A DNA stretch of 64,000 nucleotides. Origin: Marvinbryantia formatexigens (GTDB lineage Bacteria > Bacillota > Clostridia > Oscillospirales > Ruminococcaceae). The notes below the pieces were generated by a model that worked only from the letters and a program-made list of their open reading frames with translations, had not been told where the DNA came from and searched no databases. Shown here in pieces: positions 1 through 8,943 of the stretch. Every line of letters starts with the position of its first letter. Within the stretch, counting starts at the first letter, position 1. Both the position numbers and the translations under genes were made by a program. The stretch is taken from the NCBI GenBank assembly GCA_021771035.1, contig JAETPU010000002.1, positions 248,001 through 312,000 on the forward strand, written 5' to 3'.

Positions 1-2
1 AG

Positions 3-458
3 CCTCAGACGGTGCGCATCTATCCCACTTTGGTATTAAGGGGGACCCAATTGGCCCAGTGGTACGCCCAGGGACGGTATGTACCCTTGAGCCTTGAAGA
101 GACAGTGGAATTGGGCTCACGGCTCCTGGAATTTTTTGAAGGGCAGGGAATCCGGGTAATCCGCCTGGGGCTTCACGCCTCGGGAGAGGTGGAAGAAAAC
201 CTGCTGGCAGGCCCCTATCATCCCGCCCTGCGGGAGCTGTGCGAATCCCGGCGGCTGTTTTACCGGATGAAGGCGGCGCTGCAGGAACTTCCCCAGGGAA
301 ACTGGGAGGTGCTGGTGCCGCAGCGCCAGCTGTCCATGGCCATCGGGCAAAAACGGCAGAACATCGAGCGGCTGGGCGAGCTGGGGTATCGTGTGCAAAT
401 CCGTGTGCAGGAATCCCCGGGCGCGGCAGACATTCAAATACGGCCCGCCGCAGGCTGA
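3..458 (+). CDS. Radical SAM (Elp3-like) protein, C-terminal part only
   Basis: The reading frame is open from the first bases of the window, so the gene is cut at its 5' end and the GTG at 12 is internal. The visible 150 or so residues contain the RIYPTLVL motif and an AGPYHPALRELCE stretch typical of the C-terminal half of the Clostridia radical SAM protein of the Elp3-like COG1243 group that precedes smc. The SAM-cluster cysteines would lie upstream of the window. The end (QLSMAIGQKRQNIERL) resembles a KH-like RNA-binding segment. Its role is not established; RNA modification is a family-based guess. About 90 bases separate it from smc. Confidence 0.75.
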   Translation, partial: PQTVRIYPTLVLRGTQLAQWYAQGRYVPLSLEETVELGSRLLEFFEGQGIRVIRLGLHASGEVEENLLAGPYHPALRELCESRRLFYRMKAALQELPQGNWEVLVPQRQLSMAIGQKRQNIERLGELGYRVQIRVQESPGAADIQIRPAAG

Positions 459-551
459 GGCGGGCAGACTCTGTTCATACAGACGCAAAATCCTCTCGTT
501 CGCGGGGGCTTCGCGTGTGTGTGAAACTCCAAGAAACAGGAGGTATGGCGC

Positions 552-3500
552 GTGTTTTTAAAATCACTGGAGATCAGCGGCTTTAAGTCCTTTCCCGATA
601 AAACCCGGCTGAGTTTCCCCCACGGCATCACTGCCGTTGTGGGCCCTAACGGCAGCGGGAAAAGCAACATCAGCGACGCCATCCGCTGGGTGCTGGGGGA
701 ACAATCCACCAAAACGCTGCGTTCCGCAAAGATGGATGAGGTCATTTTCAGCGGGACGCCGGGGCGCCGGAGCATGGGCCGGGCCCGGGTGACCCTGGTG
801 CTGGACAACACCGACCGAACCCTGCCAATTCAGGAGGACGAGGTGGCGGTGGAGCGCACGTTCTACCGGGACGGCGAGGGCGAATACCGTATCAACGGCG
901 TGGGCGTGCGTCTGCGGGATGTGCATGAGCTGTTTATGGATACCGGCCTGGGCCGGGACGGCTACGCCTTAATCGGCCAGGGGCGAATCGGGCAGATTAT
1001 CAACCAGCGCTCTGAGGAACGCAGGGAAATTTTCGAGGAGGCCGCGGGCATCTCCAAATTCCGGTTCCGCAAGGAGGAGGCCGAAAAGCGCCTGAAATCC
1101 GCCCAGGAAAACCTATTGCGGCTGATGGATATTCTCAGCGAGCTGGAAGAACGCCTGGAACCCCTGCGGGTCCAGGCCCAGAAGGCCCAGCGCTTTTTAG
1201 AGCTCTCCGCCGAGAAAAAGGAGCTGGAAATTTCCCTGTGGGTGCACCAGCTGCACCAGATGGAGGAACATCTGCGCCAGATGCGCCACGAAAAGGACCG
1301 CATCGAGCAGCAAAAGGAGGAAGCCGCCGCCCAGCTGCAGCGGTGCGAGGCCGCTATGGAGGAAAATTTCACTGCCATGCAGCAGAATGCCGCCCAGGCG
1401 GAGAATTTGCGGGAGACCCTGGCCGGGGACGAGGCCTTTGTGTCGCAGTCCGGCGCCAGGCAGGCAGTTTTGGAGAATGAAGCGAGCCATAAGCGGGAGG
1501 CAATCCGGCGCCTGCAGGAGGAGCTGGCCCAGGGAGAGGCCGCGGTGCGGCAGCTGGACGCCAGGATGGAAGAACAATCCAAGCAGGTGTGCGCCCTGCA
1601 GGAAAAGGCGCAGGAGCTTTCCCGGCAGATGGGCTCTCTCCAGGAAAAAGAGGCGTCCCTGGGCGAGAGCGAGTCGCAGCTGCAAAAGCAGCTGCAGGAA
1701 CAGCAGCAGCAGCGCCAGGAACAGGAAAACGCCGCGGGCGCGGTACGGGTTGTGCTGGCCTCGGCTTCGGCAAAGCTGGAGGAGCTGCGCGAGCGTCTGG
1801 ACACCTTTGACGCCAGCGAACAGCAGCGGGGGCAAAAACGGGAGGCCCTGCTGGAGGAGCAGCGAGAGGCCCAGGCGCTCCTGGATCAGCTTGCCGGGGT
1901 GCTGGAGGGTTCGCAGAATGTGTTGCGGGGCCTTCAGATGAAACGGGAAAGCCGCCTTGGCTCCCTGGAAGAACTGCGCCGTACCCACGCCGGAATGGAA
2001 AAGACGATGGCGGAGCTGCGGCAGCGCATCCAGATTCTTGAGGATCTGGAGCGCAACCTGGAGGGCTACAGCCACAGCGTCCAGTATATCCTCAAACAGG
2101 GGCTCAGCGGGCGCCTGCAGGGGATCTGCGCGGCGGTATCCCAGGTGATTTCCACGAAGGATGAGTTCTTTGTGGCCATCGAGACAGCTTTGGGCGGCGC
2201 CATGCAGAATATTATCACCCAGGACGAGGTATGCGCCAAGCAGGCCATTGCCGCTTTAAAGAAATCCGGACAGGGCAGGGCCACCTTTTTGCCTCTGAAT
2301 ACCCTGCAGCCCCGCAGCCTTTCCGAACTCAGCCGCTTGGCACAGGAGCCCGGCGTGCTGGGAACGGCGGATTCCCTAATCCAGTGCGAGGAGCGCTACC
2401 GTCCCGCAATCCGGTTTTTATTGGGACGCACGGTGGTGGCCGAAACTATCGATACCGCGCTGAATGTGGGGAAAAAATACCGGTTTGCCTTTAAGCTGGT
2501 CACCCTGGACGGGCAGGTGGTGAACCCCGGCGGTTCCCTCACCGGCGGCTCCGCTTCCCGCCAGACCGGGGTGCTCACCCGGCGGCACACCATCGAGAAG
2601 CTCACACACCAGCTGCAGGATTTGCAGCCCCAGTGGGAATCCGGGAGGGAAAAGCTGGAGGCCCGGCAGCGGGAAATCGTACAGCTGGATGCCGAATTGG
2701 AGGCACGCCGGGCGGGAATCCAGACGGCACGGGAGGATCAGATCCGTGCCCAGGGCGAACTCGAGCGCGTGCTGCGTCAGCTGGGCGAGCTGGCGGCTGT
2801 CCATGAGGATGCCCGCCGGCAGCGGGAACTGCTTGTGCAGGCCCGGGGACAGCAAGAGGCGTTTTTAGAGGAGCAAACGGCAAGGGAACGAGAATTGGCT
2901 CAAAACGCCGCGGCAAGCGCCCGGGAATATGCGCTGCTTTTGGAGCAGCTGCAGCAGGTCAGGGAACGCCGGCAGGGCCTGGTTCAGGAGAAAAATGAGG
3001 AGGCTATCCAGCACCTGGGGCTGCAGAAGGACTTGCAGAGCGCCCGGGAGGGAATGCAGCGGCTCACCGATGAGCAGGCGCTTCTGGCCCGGGGACGCCA
3101 GGAAAAGCTTCAGGAATGCCAGCTGCTTTCCCAGCAGAGCCGTGAGCTTGCCCAGGAGAAGGAACAGCTGAGTCTGCAGGCCCAGGAGGCCTCCCGAAGG
3201 ATTGAAGAGAGCCGGCAGGCGCTGCAGGAAACCTCTGCTCAGCGTTTGAGGCTGGAGGCCCAGTCTGTCACACTGCGCAATGAACAGAAGCGGATCTCCG
3301 CGGTTCACGACGAGTATATCGGGCGCCTGGCCGCCGTTCAGGAGAAGCTGGGTTCCCGGGTGGAGGCTTATGAACGGGTTGTCTCCCAGATTTGGGAGGA
3401 ATATGAACTGTCCAAGGCCAAGGCCTTTGAGGCGGCAAAGCCCCTGGAGAATCCCCAGGAGGCCTCGAAACGGCTGATGCAGCTGCGGCTGAGCATCAAG

Positions 3501-4121
3501 AACCTGGGGTCGGTGAACCTTGAGGCGGTGGAGGAATACGCACAGGTATCCAAACGGCGCGACTTTATGAAGGAACAGATGGACGACGCTCAGAGCGCCA
3601 AGGATCGCCTGACGAAGATGATTTTCGAGCTCACCTCCCAGATGCGGGAGATCTTTGTTGAAAAATTCCGCAAAATCAACTATAATTTTTCTCAAAGCTT
3701 CCGCGATCTCTTCGGAGGCGGGCAGGCCGCCTTGGAGATGGATTCCGACGACGTTTTAACGGCGGGTATCCTCATCAGGGTACAGCCGCCCGGAAAGCTC
3801 ATCCGGAATTTGGCGGCCCTCTCCGGCGGCGAGCAGGCGCTCACGGCCATTGCGCTGTATTTCGCGATTCTGCAGGTCCAGCCGGCGCCGTTCTGCGTGC
3901 TGGATGAGATTGAAGCCGCTCTGGATGACGTCAACGTGGCAAGGTTCGCCCAGTATCTGCACAAACTCAATGTGGACACGCAGTTTGTTGCCATCACGCA
4001 CCGCCGCGGAACCATGGAGCAGGCGGATGTGCTCTATGGCGTCACCATGCAGGAGGAGGGCGTCTCCACGCTGCTGGAGCTCTCCATGGCGCAGGTGCAG
4101 CAGCGCTGGCAGCTCAGCTGA
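552..4121 (+). CDS. smc: Chromosome segregation protein SMC
   Basis: Condensin ATPase that organises and segregates the chromosome with ScpA and ScpB. The 1189-residue length is standard. Residues 31-38 form the Walker A motif GPNGSGKS; about 170-500 and 670-1010 are long heptad-rich coiled coils full of Gln, Glu, Leu and Arg; the hinge lies at about 510-670; the C-terminal head carries the signature LSGGEQ near 1090 and Walker B CVLDEIEAALDD near 1115. The start is GTG at 552, set by the AGGAGG a few bases upstream. ftsY follows after 16 bases, so the two are probably cotranscribed, the common order in Firmicutes. Confidence 0.98.
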   Translation: MFLKSLEISGFKSFPDKTRLSFPHGITAVVGPNGSGKSNISDAIRWVLGEQSTKTLRSAKMDEVIFSGTPGRRSMGRARVTLVLDNTDRTLPIQEDEVAVERTFYRDGEGEYRINGVGVRLRDVHELFMDTGLGRDGYALIGQGRIGQIINQRSEERREIFEEAAGISKFRFRKEEAEKRLKSAQENLLRLMDILSELEERLEPLRVQAQKAQRFLELSAEKKELEISLWVHQLHQMEEHLRQMRHEKDRIEQQKEEAAAQLQRCEAAMEENFTAMQQNAAQAENLRETLAGDEAFVSQSGARQAVLENEASHKREAIRRLQEELAQGEAAVRQLDARMEEQSKQVCALQEKAQELSRQMGSLQEKEASLGESESQLQKQLQEQQQQRQEQENAAGAVRVVLASASAKLEELRERLDTFDASEQQRGQKREALLEEQREAQALLDQLAGVLEGSQNVLRGLQMKRESRLGSLEELRRTHAGMEKTMAELRQRIQILEDLERNLEGYSHSVQYILKQGLSGRLQGICAAVSQVISTKDEFFVAIETALGGAMQNIITQDEVCAKQAIAALKKSGQGRATFLPLNTLQPRSLSELSRLAQEPGVLGTADSLIQCEERYRPAIRFLLGRTVVAETIDTALNVGKKYRFAFKLVTLDGQVVNPGGSLTGGSASRQTGVLTRRHTIEKLTHQLQDLQPQWESGREKLEARQREIVQLDAELEARRAGIQTAREDQIRAQGELERVLRQLGELAAVHEDARRQRELLVQARGQQEAFLEEQTARERELAQNAAASAREYALLLEQLQQVRERRQGLVQEKNEEAIQHLGLQKDLQSAREGMQRLTDEQALLARGRQEKLQECQLLSQQSRELAQEKEQLSLQAQEASRRIEESRQALQETSAQRLRLEAQSVTLRNEQKRISAVHDEYIGRLAAVQEKLGSRVEAYERVVSQIWEEYELSKAKAFEAAKPLENPQEASKRLMQLRLSIKNLGSVNLEAVEEYAQVSKRRDFMKEQMDDAQSAKDRLTKMIFELTSQMREIFVEKFRKINYNFSQSFRDLFGGGQAALEMDSDDVLTAGILIRVQPPGKLIRNLAALSGGEQALTAIALYFAILQVQPAPFCVLDEIEAALDDVNVARFAQYLHKLNVDTQFVAITHRRGTMEQADVLYGVTMQEEGVSTLLELSMAQVQQRWQLS

Positions 4122-4137
4122 GCAGAAAGGATAGGGA

Positions 4138-5082
4138 ATGGGACTTTTTTCGAAAATTTCCCAGGGCCTGAAAAAGACCCGGGATTCCATTAAGGAAAAT
4201 TTAGACCATATGCTCCACTCCTTCACCAAGATTGATGAGGAGCTATTTGAAGAACTGGAAGAACTGCTGATTATGTCCGATGTGGGCGCCCATACGGCCA
4301 GTGAAATCTGCAGCCGGCTGCGGGTGCGCGTCAAGGAGCAGGACATCACGGATCCCAGCCTGGTGAAGGCCCAGATCCGCCAGATTGTGGCGCAGATGCT
4401 GGAAGGGGATTCTCAAATCCACTTTGACGCGAAACCCAAGGTGATTCTCATGATCGGCGTCAACGGAGTGGGAAAAACCACCACCATCGGCAAATTAGCC
4501 GCCAACTTTGCCCAGGAGGGCAAGAAGGTCATTATTGCCGCCGCGGATACCTTCCGGGCCGCCGCCATCGATCAGGTGGCTGTCTGGGCCCAGAGAGCGG
4601 GGGCCGATCTCGTCCGGCATGAGGAGGGCTCCGACCCGGCTGCGGTAGTCTTTGACGCCATCGCGGCGGGAAAATCCCGGGGTGCAGATGTGATTCTTTG
4701 CGATACCGCCGGGCGGCTGCACAATAAGAAAAACCTGATGGACGAGCTGGCTAAAATTTCCAGAGTGATTTCCCGGGAGGTGGATCCCGCCACGGTGGAG
4801 GTTCTGCTGGTTTTGGACGCCACCACCGGCCAGAACGCCCTGAACCAGGCCCGGCAGTTTAAAGAGGCCGCGGGACTCACCGGTATTGTCCTCACCAAGC
4901 TGGACGGCACAGCCAGGGGAGGCGTGGTAATCGGCATCAAGGAAGAGCTGGGGATCCCGGTGAAATATATCGGCGTGGGAGAGCAGATTGACGATTTGCA
5001 GGAATTTTCCCCCCAACAGTTTGTGGATGCGCTCTTTGAGGAAATGCCCGGCATCACACAGGAGAGTGAAGGGGACGCTTAG
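4138..5082 (+). CDS. ftsY: Signal recognition particle receptor FtsY
   Basis: SRP receptor GTPase that docks ribosome-nascent chain complexes at the membrane. The 314 residues make a short FtsY without a long acidic A domain: an amphipathic N-terminal start (GLFSKISQGLKKTRDSI), the four-helix N domain, then the G domain with P-loop GVNGVGKTTT near 107, DTAGRLHNKKNL near 188 and TKLDGTARGG near 254. An AGAAAGGATAGGGA ribosome site precedes the ATG. It directly follows smc, and shares no overlap with the pyrophosphatase 54 bases downstream. Confidence 0.98.
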   Translation: MGLFSKISQGLKKTRDSIKENLDHMLHSFTKIDEELFEELEELLIMSDVGAHTASEICSRLRVRVKEQDITDPSLVKAQIRQIVAQMLEGDSQIHFDAKPKVILMIGVNGVGKTTTIGKLAANFAQEGKKVIIAAADTFRAAAIDQVAVWAQRAGADLVRHEEGSDPAAVVFDAIAAGKSRGADVILCDTAGRLHNKKNLMDELAKISRVISREVDPATVEVLLVLDATTGQNALNQARQFKEAAGLTGIVLTKLDGTARGGVVIGIKEELGIPVKYIGVGEQIDDLQEFSPQQFVDALFEEMPGITQESEGDA

Positions 5083-5136
5083 CCGGCTGTCAGCGTTCCA
5101 AAAACCGGATAGAGCGTCCTGTTTTGAATAGAAAGG

Positions 5137-5757
5137 ATGGTGGCAGGAATGAATCAGCTGCCGAAAAGGCTGGTGCTGGCCTCCAACAACGCCCATAAGC
5201 TCCAGGAATTCTCCCGGATTCTGGCCCCATTGGGAATCCAGGTGGTATCCCAGAGGGAGATGGGGGTATTTGTAAATCCCGAGGAAAACGGGAACACCTT
5301 TATGGAGAATGCCGCTATTAAAGCCAAGGCGGTGTTTGACTGCTGCGGCGAGGCCACTGTGGCCGATGATTCCGGGCTGTGCGTGGACGCCCTTCAGGGG
5401 GCGCCGGGAATTTATTCCGCCCGCTATGCCGGCGAGGACGCCACGGATGACGAGCGTATCGCCAAGCTGCTGGAGGAATTGAGCGATGTCGCGCCCGAAC
5501 AGCGGGGAGCCCATTTTGCCTGTGCTATCTGCTGCATTCTGCCGGGCGGGGAGCAGCTGCAGGTGTATGAAACCTGTGAGGGCACCGTCGCCATGGCAAA
5601 GCAGGGCGACAACGGCTTTGGCTATGACCCTGTTTTTCTGGTGGAGGGACAAAGCTTTGCCCAATTGGACGGAGAAAAGAAAGACCGCATCAGCCACCGG
5701 GGGCGCGCCCTGCGCGCCTTTGCCCGCAGGCTTTCGGAGATTTGGAAGGAGAACTGA
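5137..5757 (+). CDS. rdgB: Non-canonical purine NTP pyrophosphatase (RdgB/HAM1 family)
   Basis: Hydrolyses dITP, XTP and similar nucleotides to monophosphates, cleaning the nucleotide pool. It shows the family N-terminus LVLASNNAHKLQEF, the ADDSGLCVDAL metal and substrate region, GAPGIYSARYAGE, and the C-terminal GFGYDPVFLVEG and SHRGRALRAF motifs. Length, about 200 residues, is normal. The start is uncertain: ATG at 5137 abuts its GAAAGG site, whereas ATG at 5149 sits about 11 bases from it and may be the real one. Followed after three bases by yhbY. Confidence 0.95.
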   Translation: MVAGMNQLPKRLVLASNNAHKLQEFSRILAPLGIQVVSQREMGVFVNPEENGNTFMENAAIKAKAVFDCCGEATVADDSGLCVDALQGAPGIYSARYAGEDATDDERIAKLLEELSDVAPEQRGAHFACAICCILPGGEQLQVYETCEGTVAMAKQGDNGFGYDPVFLVEGQSFAQLDGEKKDRISHRGRALRAFARRLSEIWKEN

Positions 5758-5760
5758 ACT

Positions 5761-6051
5761 GTGCTGACAAGTAAACAACGGGCCAAGCTCAAGGGGCTGG
5801 CCAGCCGGGAGGACACCATCCTGCAGGTGGGTAAGGGCGGAATCGGCCCCGCACTGGTGGAGCAGGTGGATTCGGCATTGACCGCCAGGGAGCTTATTAA
5901 GCTGCGCGCCCTGGAAACTGCGCCGGTGCTGCCGCGTGAGGCGGCCCAGGAGCTGGCCGAAAAAACAGGTTCGCAGGTGGTACAGGTGATTGGCACCAAA
6001 TTTGTGCTGTACCGCCGCAACCCCAAAAAACCAGTCATTGAGCTGGACTGA
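5761..6051 (+). CDS. yhbY: YhbY-family ribosome assembly RNA-binding protein (CRM domain)
   Basis: A 96-residue single CRM-domain protein, a family linked to pre-50S ribosomal particles. Seen are the opening LTSKQRAKLKGLAS, the GKGGIG glycine loop that contacts RNA, ELIKLRAL, and the closing QVIGTKFVLYRRN. Start is GTG at 5761, with an AAGGAG site inside the end of the pyrophosphatase gene, so translation is probably coupled. nadD-yqeK follows after 13 bases; this yhbY-nadD-yqeK-LCP-rsfS order is common in Firmicutes. Confidence 0.95.
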   Translation: MLTSKQRAKLKGLASREDTILQVGKGGIGPALVEQVDSALTARELIKLRALETAPVLPREAAQELAEKTGSQVVQVIGTKFVLYRRNPKKPVIELD

Positions 6052-6064
6052 GGATGGAGAATCA

Positions 6065-7231
6065 ATGGCAAAGCTCGCACTATTCGGCGGGACGTTCAAT
6101 CCCATTCACAACGGGCATTTGAACCTGGCCGCCCAATTTGTCCGTGAGGTTGGATTTGAGCGGGTTGTATTTATCCCCGCAAAGATTCCGCCCCACAAGG
6201 ATGCTCTGGATTTAATCGCGCCCCAGTACCGGCTGCAGATGGTGCAGCTGGCGGTTGACGGCATTCCCGGCTTTGAGGTGAGCGGCGTGGAGCTGGCCCG
6301 GGAGGGACTCAGCTACACGGTGGACACCCTGCGGGAATTTCACAGGGAAAACCCGCAGGACGAGCTGTTCCTGATTGTGGGCAGCGATATGTTTTTTACC
6401 TTGGATCAGTGGTACTGCATCGATGAAATCTTTTCCCTTGCCACCATCTGCTGCGCCGCCAGGGAGCCCGGTATTTTTCACCGGATGACCCAGTTTGCCC
6501 AGCAGTACCGGCAGCGGGGAGGGCGGTGTATCGTACTCAATGTCCCCGTGATGGAGATTTCCTCCACACAGATCCGGCAGGCTGTCCGCCATGGGCAGTC
6601 CATCCATGAATTGGTGCCGGCGCCGGTGGAGGAGTACATCCTGAAGGAGGACTTATACCAGGAATCCCATGCCAGGCGCGTGGAGCGCTATCAGCAGGTG
6701 ATTCGCAGTATGCTGCGGGAAAAACGGGTTCAGCATAGCCTGAATGTGGCCGAGCAGGCTGTACATCTGGCCAAAATACACGGCGTCAACGAGAAGAAGG
6801 CCCAGATTGCCGGACTGCTCCATGACGTGTGCAAAAATATGAAAACTCTGGAAATGCTCAAGTGGATCACCGGGAGCGGAATTGCCATGGATAACATCAC
6901 CCTGCGCCAGCAGCAGCTGTGGCACGCGGTTGCCAGCAGCGCCTACGCGCAGAACGAATTGGATATCTATGACCCGGAGATCCTGAATGCAATCCGTTAC
7001 CATACCACCGCACGGCGGGGAATGTCCCCCCTGGAACAGGTGATTTATCTGGCGGACGTTACCAGCAGCGAACGGGACTATCCCGACGTTCAGCGGATGC
7101 GTCTTTTGGCGGAGAAATCCCTGAAGGAAGCTATGCGGGAATCACTCAAGTTCATCCTAGGCGATTTAACCAGGCGAAACCTTCAGATTGTGCAGGATAC
7201 CTGGGAAGCCTATAATGAATATATCCTTTAG
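6065..7231 (+). CDS. nadD: NadD-YqeK fusion: nicotinate-nucleotide adenylyltransferase and HD-domain hydrolase
   Basis: One 388-residue protein joins two enzymes usually encoded side by side. Residues 1 to about 200 are NadD, which makes deamido-NAD from nicotinate mononucleotide and ATP: LFGGTFNPIHNGHL nucleotidyl-transferase motif, PPHK, IVGSDMFFTLDQW and ISSTQIR. Residues from about 205 on are an HD phosphohydrolase like YqeK, whose relatives cleave diadenosine tetraphosphate: RVQHSLNVAEQA, GLLHDVCKNM, HAVASSAYA and ADVTSSERD. There is no stop or start between the halves. The start is ATG 6065 after GGATGGAGAA. Confidence is high for both domains; the substrate of the HD half is inferred. 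Confidence 0.93.
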   Translation: MAKLALFGGTFNPIHNGHLNLAAQFVREVGFERVVFIPAKIPPHKDALDLIAPQYRLQMVQLAVDGIPGFEVSGVELAREGLSYTVDTLREFHRENPQDELFLIVGSDMFFTLDQWYCIDEIFSLATICCAAREPGIFHRMTQFAQQYRQRGGRCIVLNVPVMEISSTQIRQAVRHGQSIHELVPAPVEEYILKEDLYQESHARRVERYQQVIRSMLREKRVQHSLNVAEQAVHLAKIHGVNEKKAQIAGLLHDVCKNMKTLEMLKWITGSGIAMDNITLRQQQLWHAVASSAYAQNELDIYDPEILNAIRYHTTARRGMSPLEQVIYLADVTSSERDYPDVQRMRLLAEKSLKEAMRESLKFILGDLTRRNLQIVQDTWEAYNEYIL

Positions 7232-7446
7232 CGGACAGCCGCGCAACAGGGCCAAGGCAAGCCGGCTGGATGTTAGGAGGAGCCGTACAAGTCAGTACGG
7301 CTGAAGTTTCTGTGCCTGGATTCAGGCGCTCTGCTTTTAGGACCGCGGCGCCGGTTGCCGGAAATCCGGCTCGGGCCTCGAGAAAAGGCGCTTTTACAGC
7401 GCCATCCGGTGTCTCCTTTTGGGGGCCGGTGAAAGGGAGGAACATA
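7232..7446 (+). other. Leader of the LCP gene with hairpins
   Basis: Between nadD-yqeK and the LCP gene lies 215 bases with no gene. It contains a perfect 8-bp hairpin (AGCCGTAC/GTACGGCT, 7281-7302), a GGCGC/GCGCC hairpin near 7387-7403 and a GGGAGG ribosome site at 7435-7440. No known riboswitch class was recognised. Confidence 0.4.
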
Positions 7447-8751
7447 ATGGGAATGAATCAAAATGGACCGAAGAGAACGGTAAAGAATTCGGTATCCCCT
7501 GCCGCTGGCAAGGGAAATAAAAAAGGAAATGCTAAAAAGAGACGGCGCCGCAATATCGGGATTGTGCTGGCGGTGGTGCTGGTGCTTGTGTTTTCCGGCG
7601 TAGCGGTGTTCTCGTATTATTATAATTCACTGCAGAACTCCCTGCGGGGAGAGGAATCCTCCGGGAGCATTATTCCGGACACTGACCGTGTCGGAAAGCC
7701 GGAGGAGGATATGATCGACGTTTTGATTATGGGTGTGGACAACTCCGAAAAGCTCACGGACGTCATCCTGGTAGCCCGGTACAATATTAAAGAGAATACG
7801 GTGAAACTCTTGCAGATTCCCCGGGATACCTATGTGGGAACCGAGTTCCCCACCGGGAAAATCAACGCGGTGTACGGCCATCCCCGTGAAAATATGAGTG
7901 GGATCCAGACCCTGCGCGCCGTTCTCAATGAAAAAATGTCCCTGGATATCGACTATTACGTCACCTTTACCATCCCCATGCTGCGCCTGATTGTGGACGA
8001 GATGGGCGGTGTTGAGGTGGATGTACCGGTTCCGGTGGTGTGGTCCAACGGACGGCGCCTGGAAGCCGGCCTGCAGACGCTCAACGGCGGCGACGCCGAG
8101 ATGTTTATGCGCTACCGTGCAGGCTATGCCATGGGCGATATTGGACGTGTCAATGCGCAGCGCCTGTTCTTTATGGGCCTGTTTGACAAGGCCAAGGAGC
8201 TGGGCAAGGTAAAATGCCTGGCGATTCTCACTAAGTTCTACGGGGATCTGAAAACAGATATGCCTCTGATGAAGGCGGCTTCCTTTGCCAATGCGGCCTT
8301 CGATTTGGAATCGGACAACATCGGATTTTTGATGCTGCCCGGAGAGGGGCGTACCGTCAACGGCCTTTCGGTTTATGTGTGCCATACAGAAGATTATGCT
8401 GAAATGCTGAACACGGAATTTAAAGTCGAGGATGAGGAAGACTATGTGATAGATCTGCCGACCCCCGCGGCGGATTCCGGTAAGAGCTCCGGAACCTCCT
8501 CCGGTTCGGGTTCGGGATCCGGCGGTTCCAAAGGCAACACCGGGGGCGGGACGAGTTCCTCCAGTACGCACAGTTCTTCCAGTACCCACGGCAGCTCCTC
8601 TTCTCAGGCGGAGCCCTCCTCCAGCAGTACGCCGGAACCGGAACCGGAGCCGGAGCCGGAGTCCGCTCCCAGTCAACCCTCCAGCAGCGAGGAGTCATCT
8701 TCCAGCGGAGGAGCGTCCACAGGCAGCAGTTCCTCCTCACAGGCAGCATAA
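7447..8751 (+). CDS. LytR-CpsA-Psr (LCP) family cell wall polymer ligase
   Basis: Membrane-anchored transferase that attaches undecaprenyl-linked anionic polymers to peptidoglycan outside the cell. The 434 residues show a basic cytoplasmic start, one transmembrane helix at about 37-58, then the LCP core with DVLIMGVDN, DVILVARYN, LLQIPRDTYV, KINAVYGH, GGVEVDVPV and MRYRAGYAMGDIGR, the Arg and Asp positions of the pyrophosphate site. The last 95 residues are a low-complexity Ser/Gly/Thr tail with a PEPEPEPE run, likely a wall-spanning linker. Start ATG 7447 follows GGGAGG; a longer upstream open frame lacks a ribosome site. Confidence 0.92.
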   Translation: MGMNQNGPKRTVKNSVSPAAGKGNKKGNAKKRRRRNIGIVLAVVLVLVFSGVAVFSYYYNSLQNSLRGEESSGSIIPDTDRVGKPEEDMIDVLIMGVDNSEKLTDVILVARYNIKENTVKLLQIPRDTYVGTEFPTGKINAVYGHPRENMSGIQTLRAVLNEKMSLDIDYYVTFTIPMLRLIVDEMGGVEVDVPVPVVWSNGRRLEAGLQTLNGGDAEMFMRYRAGYAMGDIGRVNAQRLFFMGLFDKAKELGKVKCLAILTKFYGDLKTDMPLMKAASFANAAFDLESDNIGFLMLPGEGRTVNGLSVYVCHTEDYAEMLNTEFKVEDEEDYVIDLPTPAADSGKSSGTSSGSGSGSGGSKGNTGGGTSSSSTHSSSSTHGSSSSQAEPSSSSTPEPEPEPEPESAPSQPSSSEESSSSGGASTGSSSSSQAA

Positions 8752-8775
8752 ACCACACAAATGGGTTGGAATCAG

Positions 8776-8835
8776 CCGGAAAAGGCAGGTAGCCAGTCCG
8801 GCATAGCCGGACCGGTACAATCCCGGAAAGGAAGG
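8776..8835 (+). repeat. 60-bp direct repeat, copy 1
   Basis: This segment is repeated with few changes at 8884-8942. It holds a GTCCGGC-ATA-GCCGGAC hairpin and ends in CCCGGAAAGGAAGG, which in copy 2 is the ribosome site of rsfS. Confidence 0.85.
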
Positions 8836-8883
8836 CGTTGCAGCCGCTTCGCGTCTGCAAACAGGGGATTGCGCCTCTGAAAA

Positions 8884-8942
8884 CCGAAAAGGCAGGTTTC
8901 CAGTCCGGCATAGTCGGACCGGCACAATCCCGGAAAGGAAGG
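8884..8942 (+). repeat. 60-bp direct repeat, copy 2, including rsfS ribosome site
   Basis: Second copy of the 8776-8835 segment. The hairpin is kept as GTCCGGC-ATA-GTCGGAC, where one pair becomes G-U, and the copy ends in the GGAAAGGAAGG just before the rsfS start at 8944. Confidence 0.85.
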
Positions 8943-8943
8943 A

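Noticed and set aside
1238-1941. Overlapping frames inside smc
   Set aside because: Arg/Ala-rich shadows of the coiled-coil coding sequence.
4495-6105. 536-codon minus-strand open frame
   Set aside because: Antisense to ftsY, the pyrophosphatase and yhbY, with no family motifs.
8776-8942. CRISPR-like repeat
   Set aside because: Only two copies, with a ribosome site inside; no cas genes.
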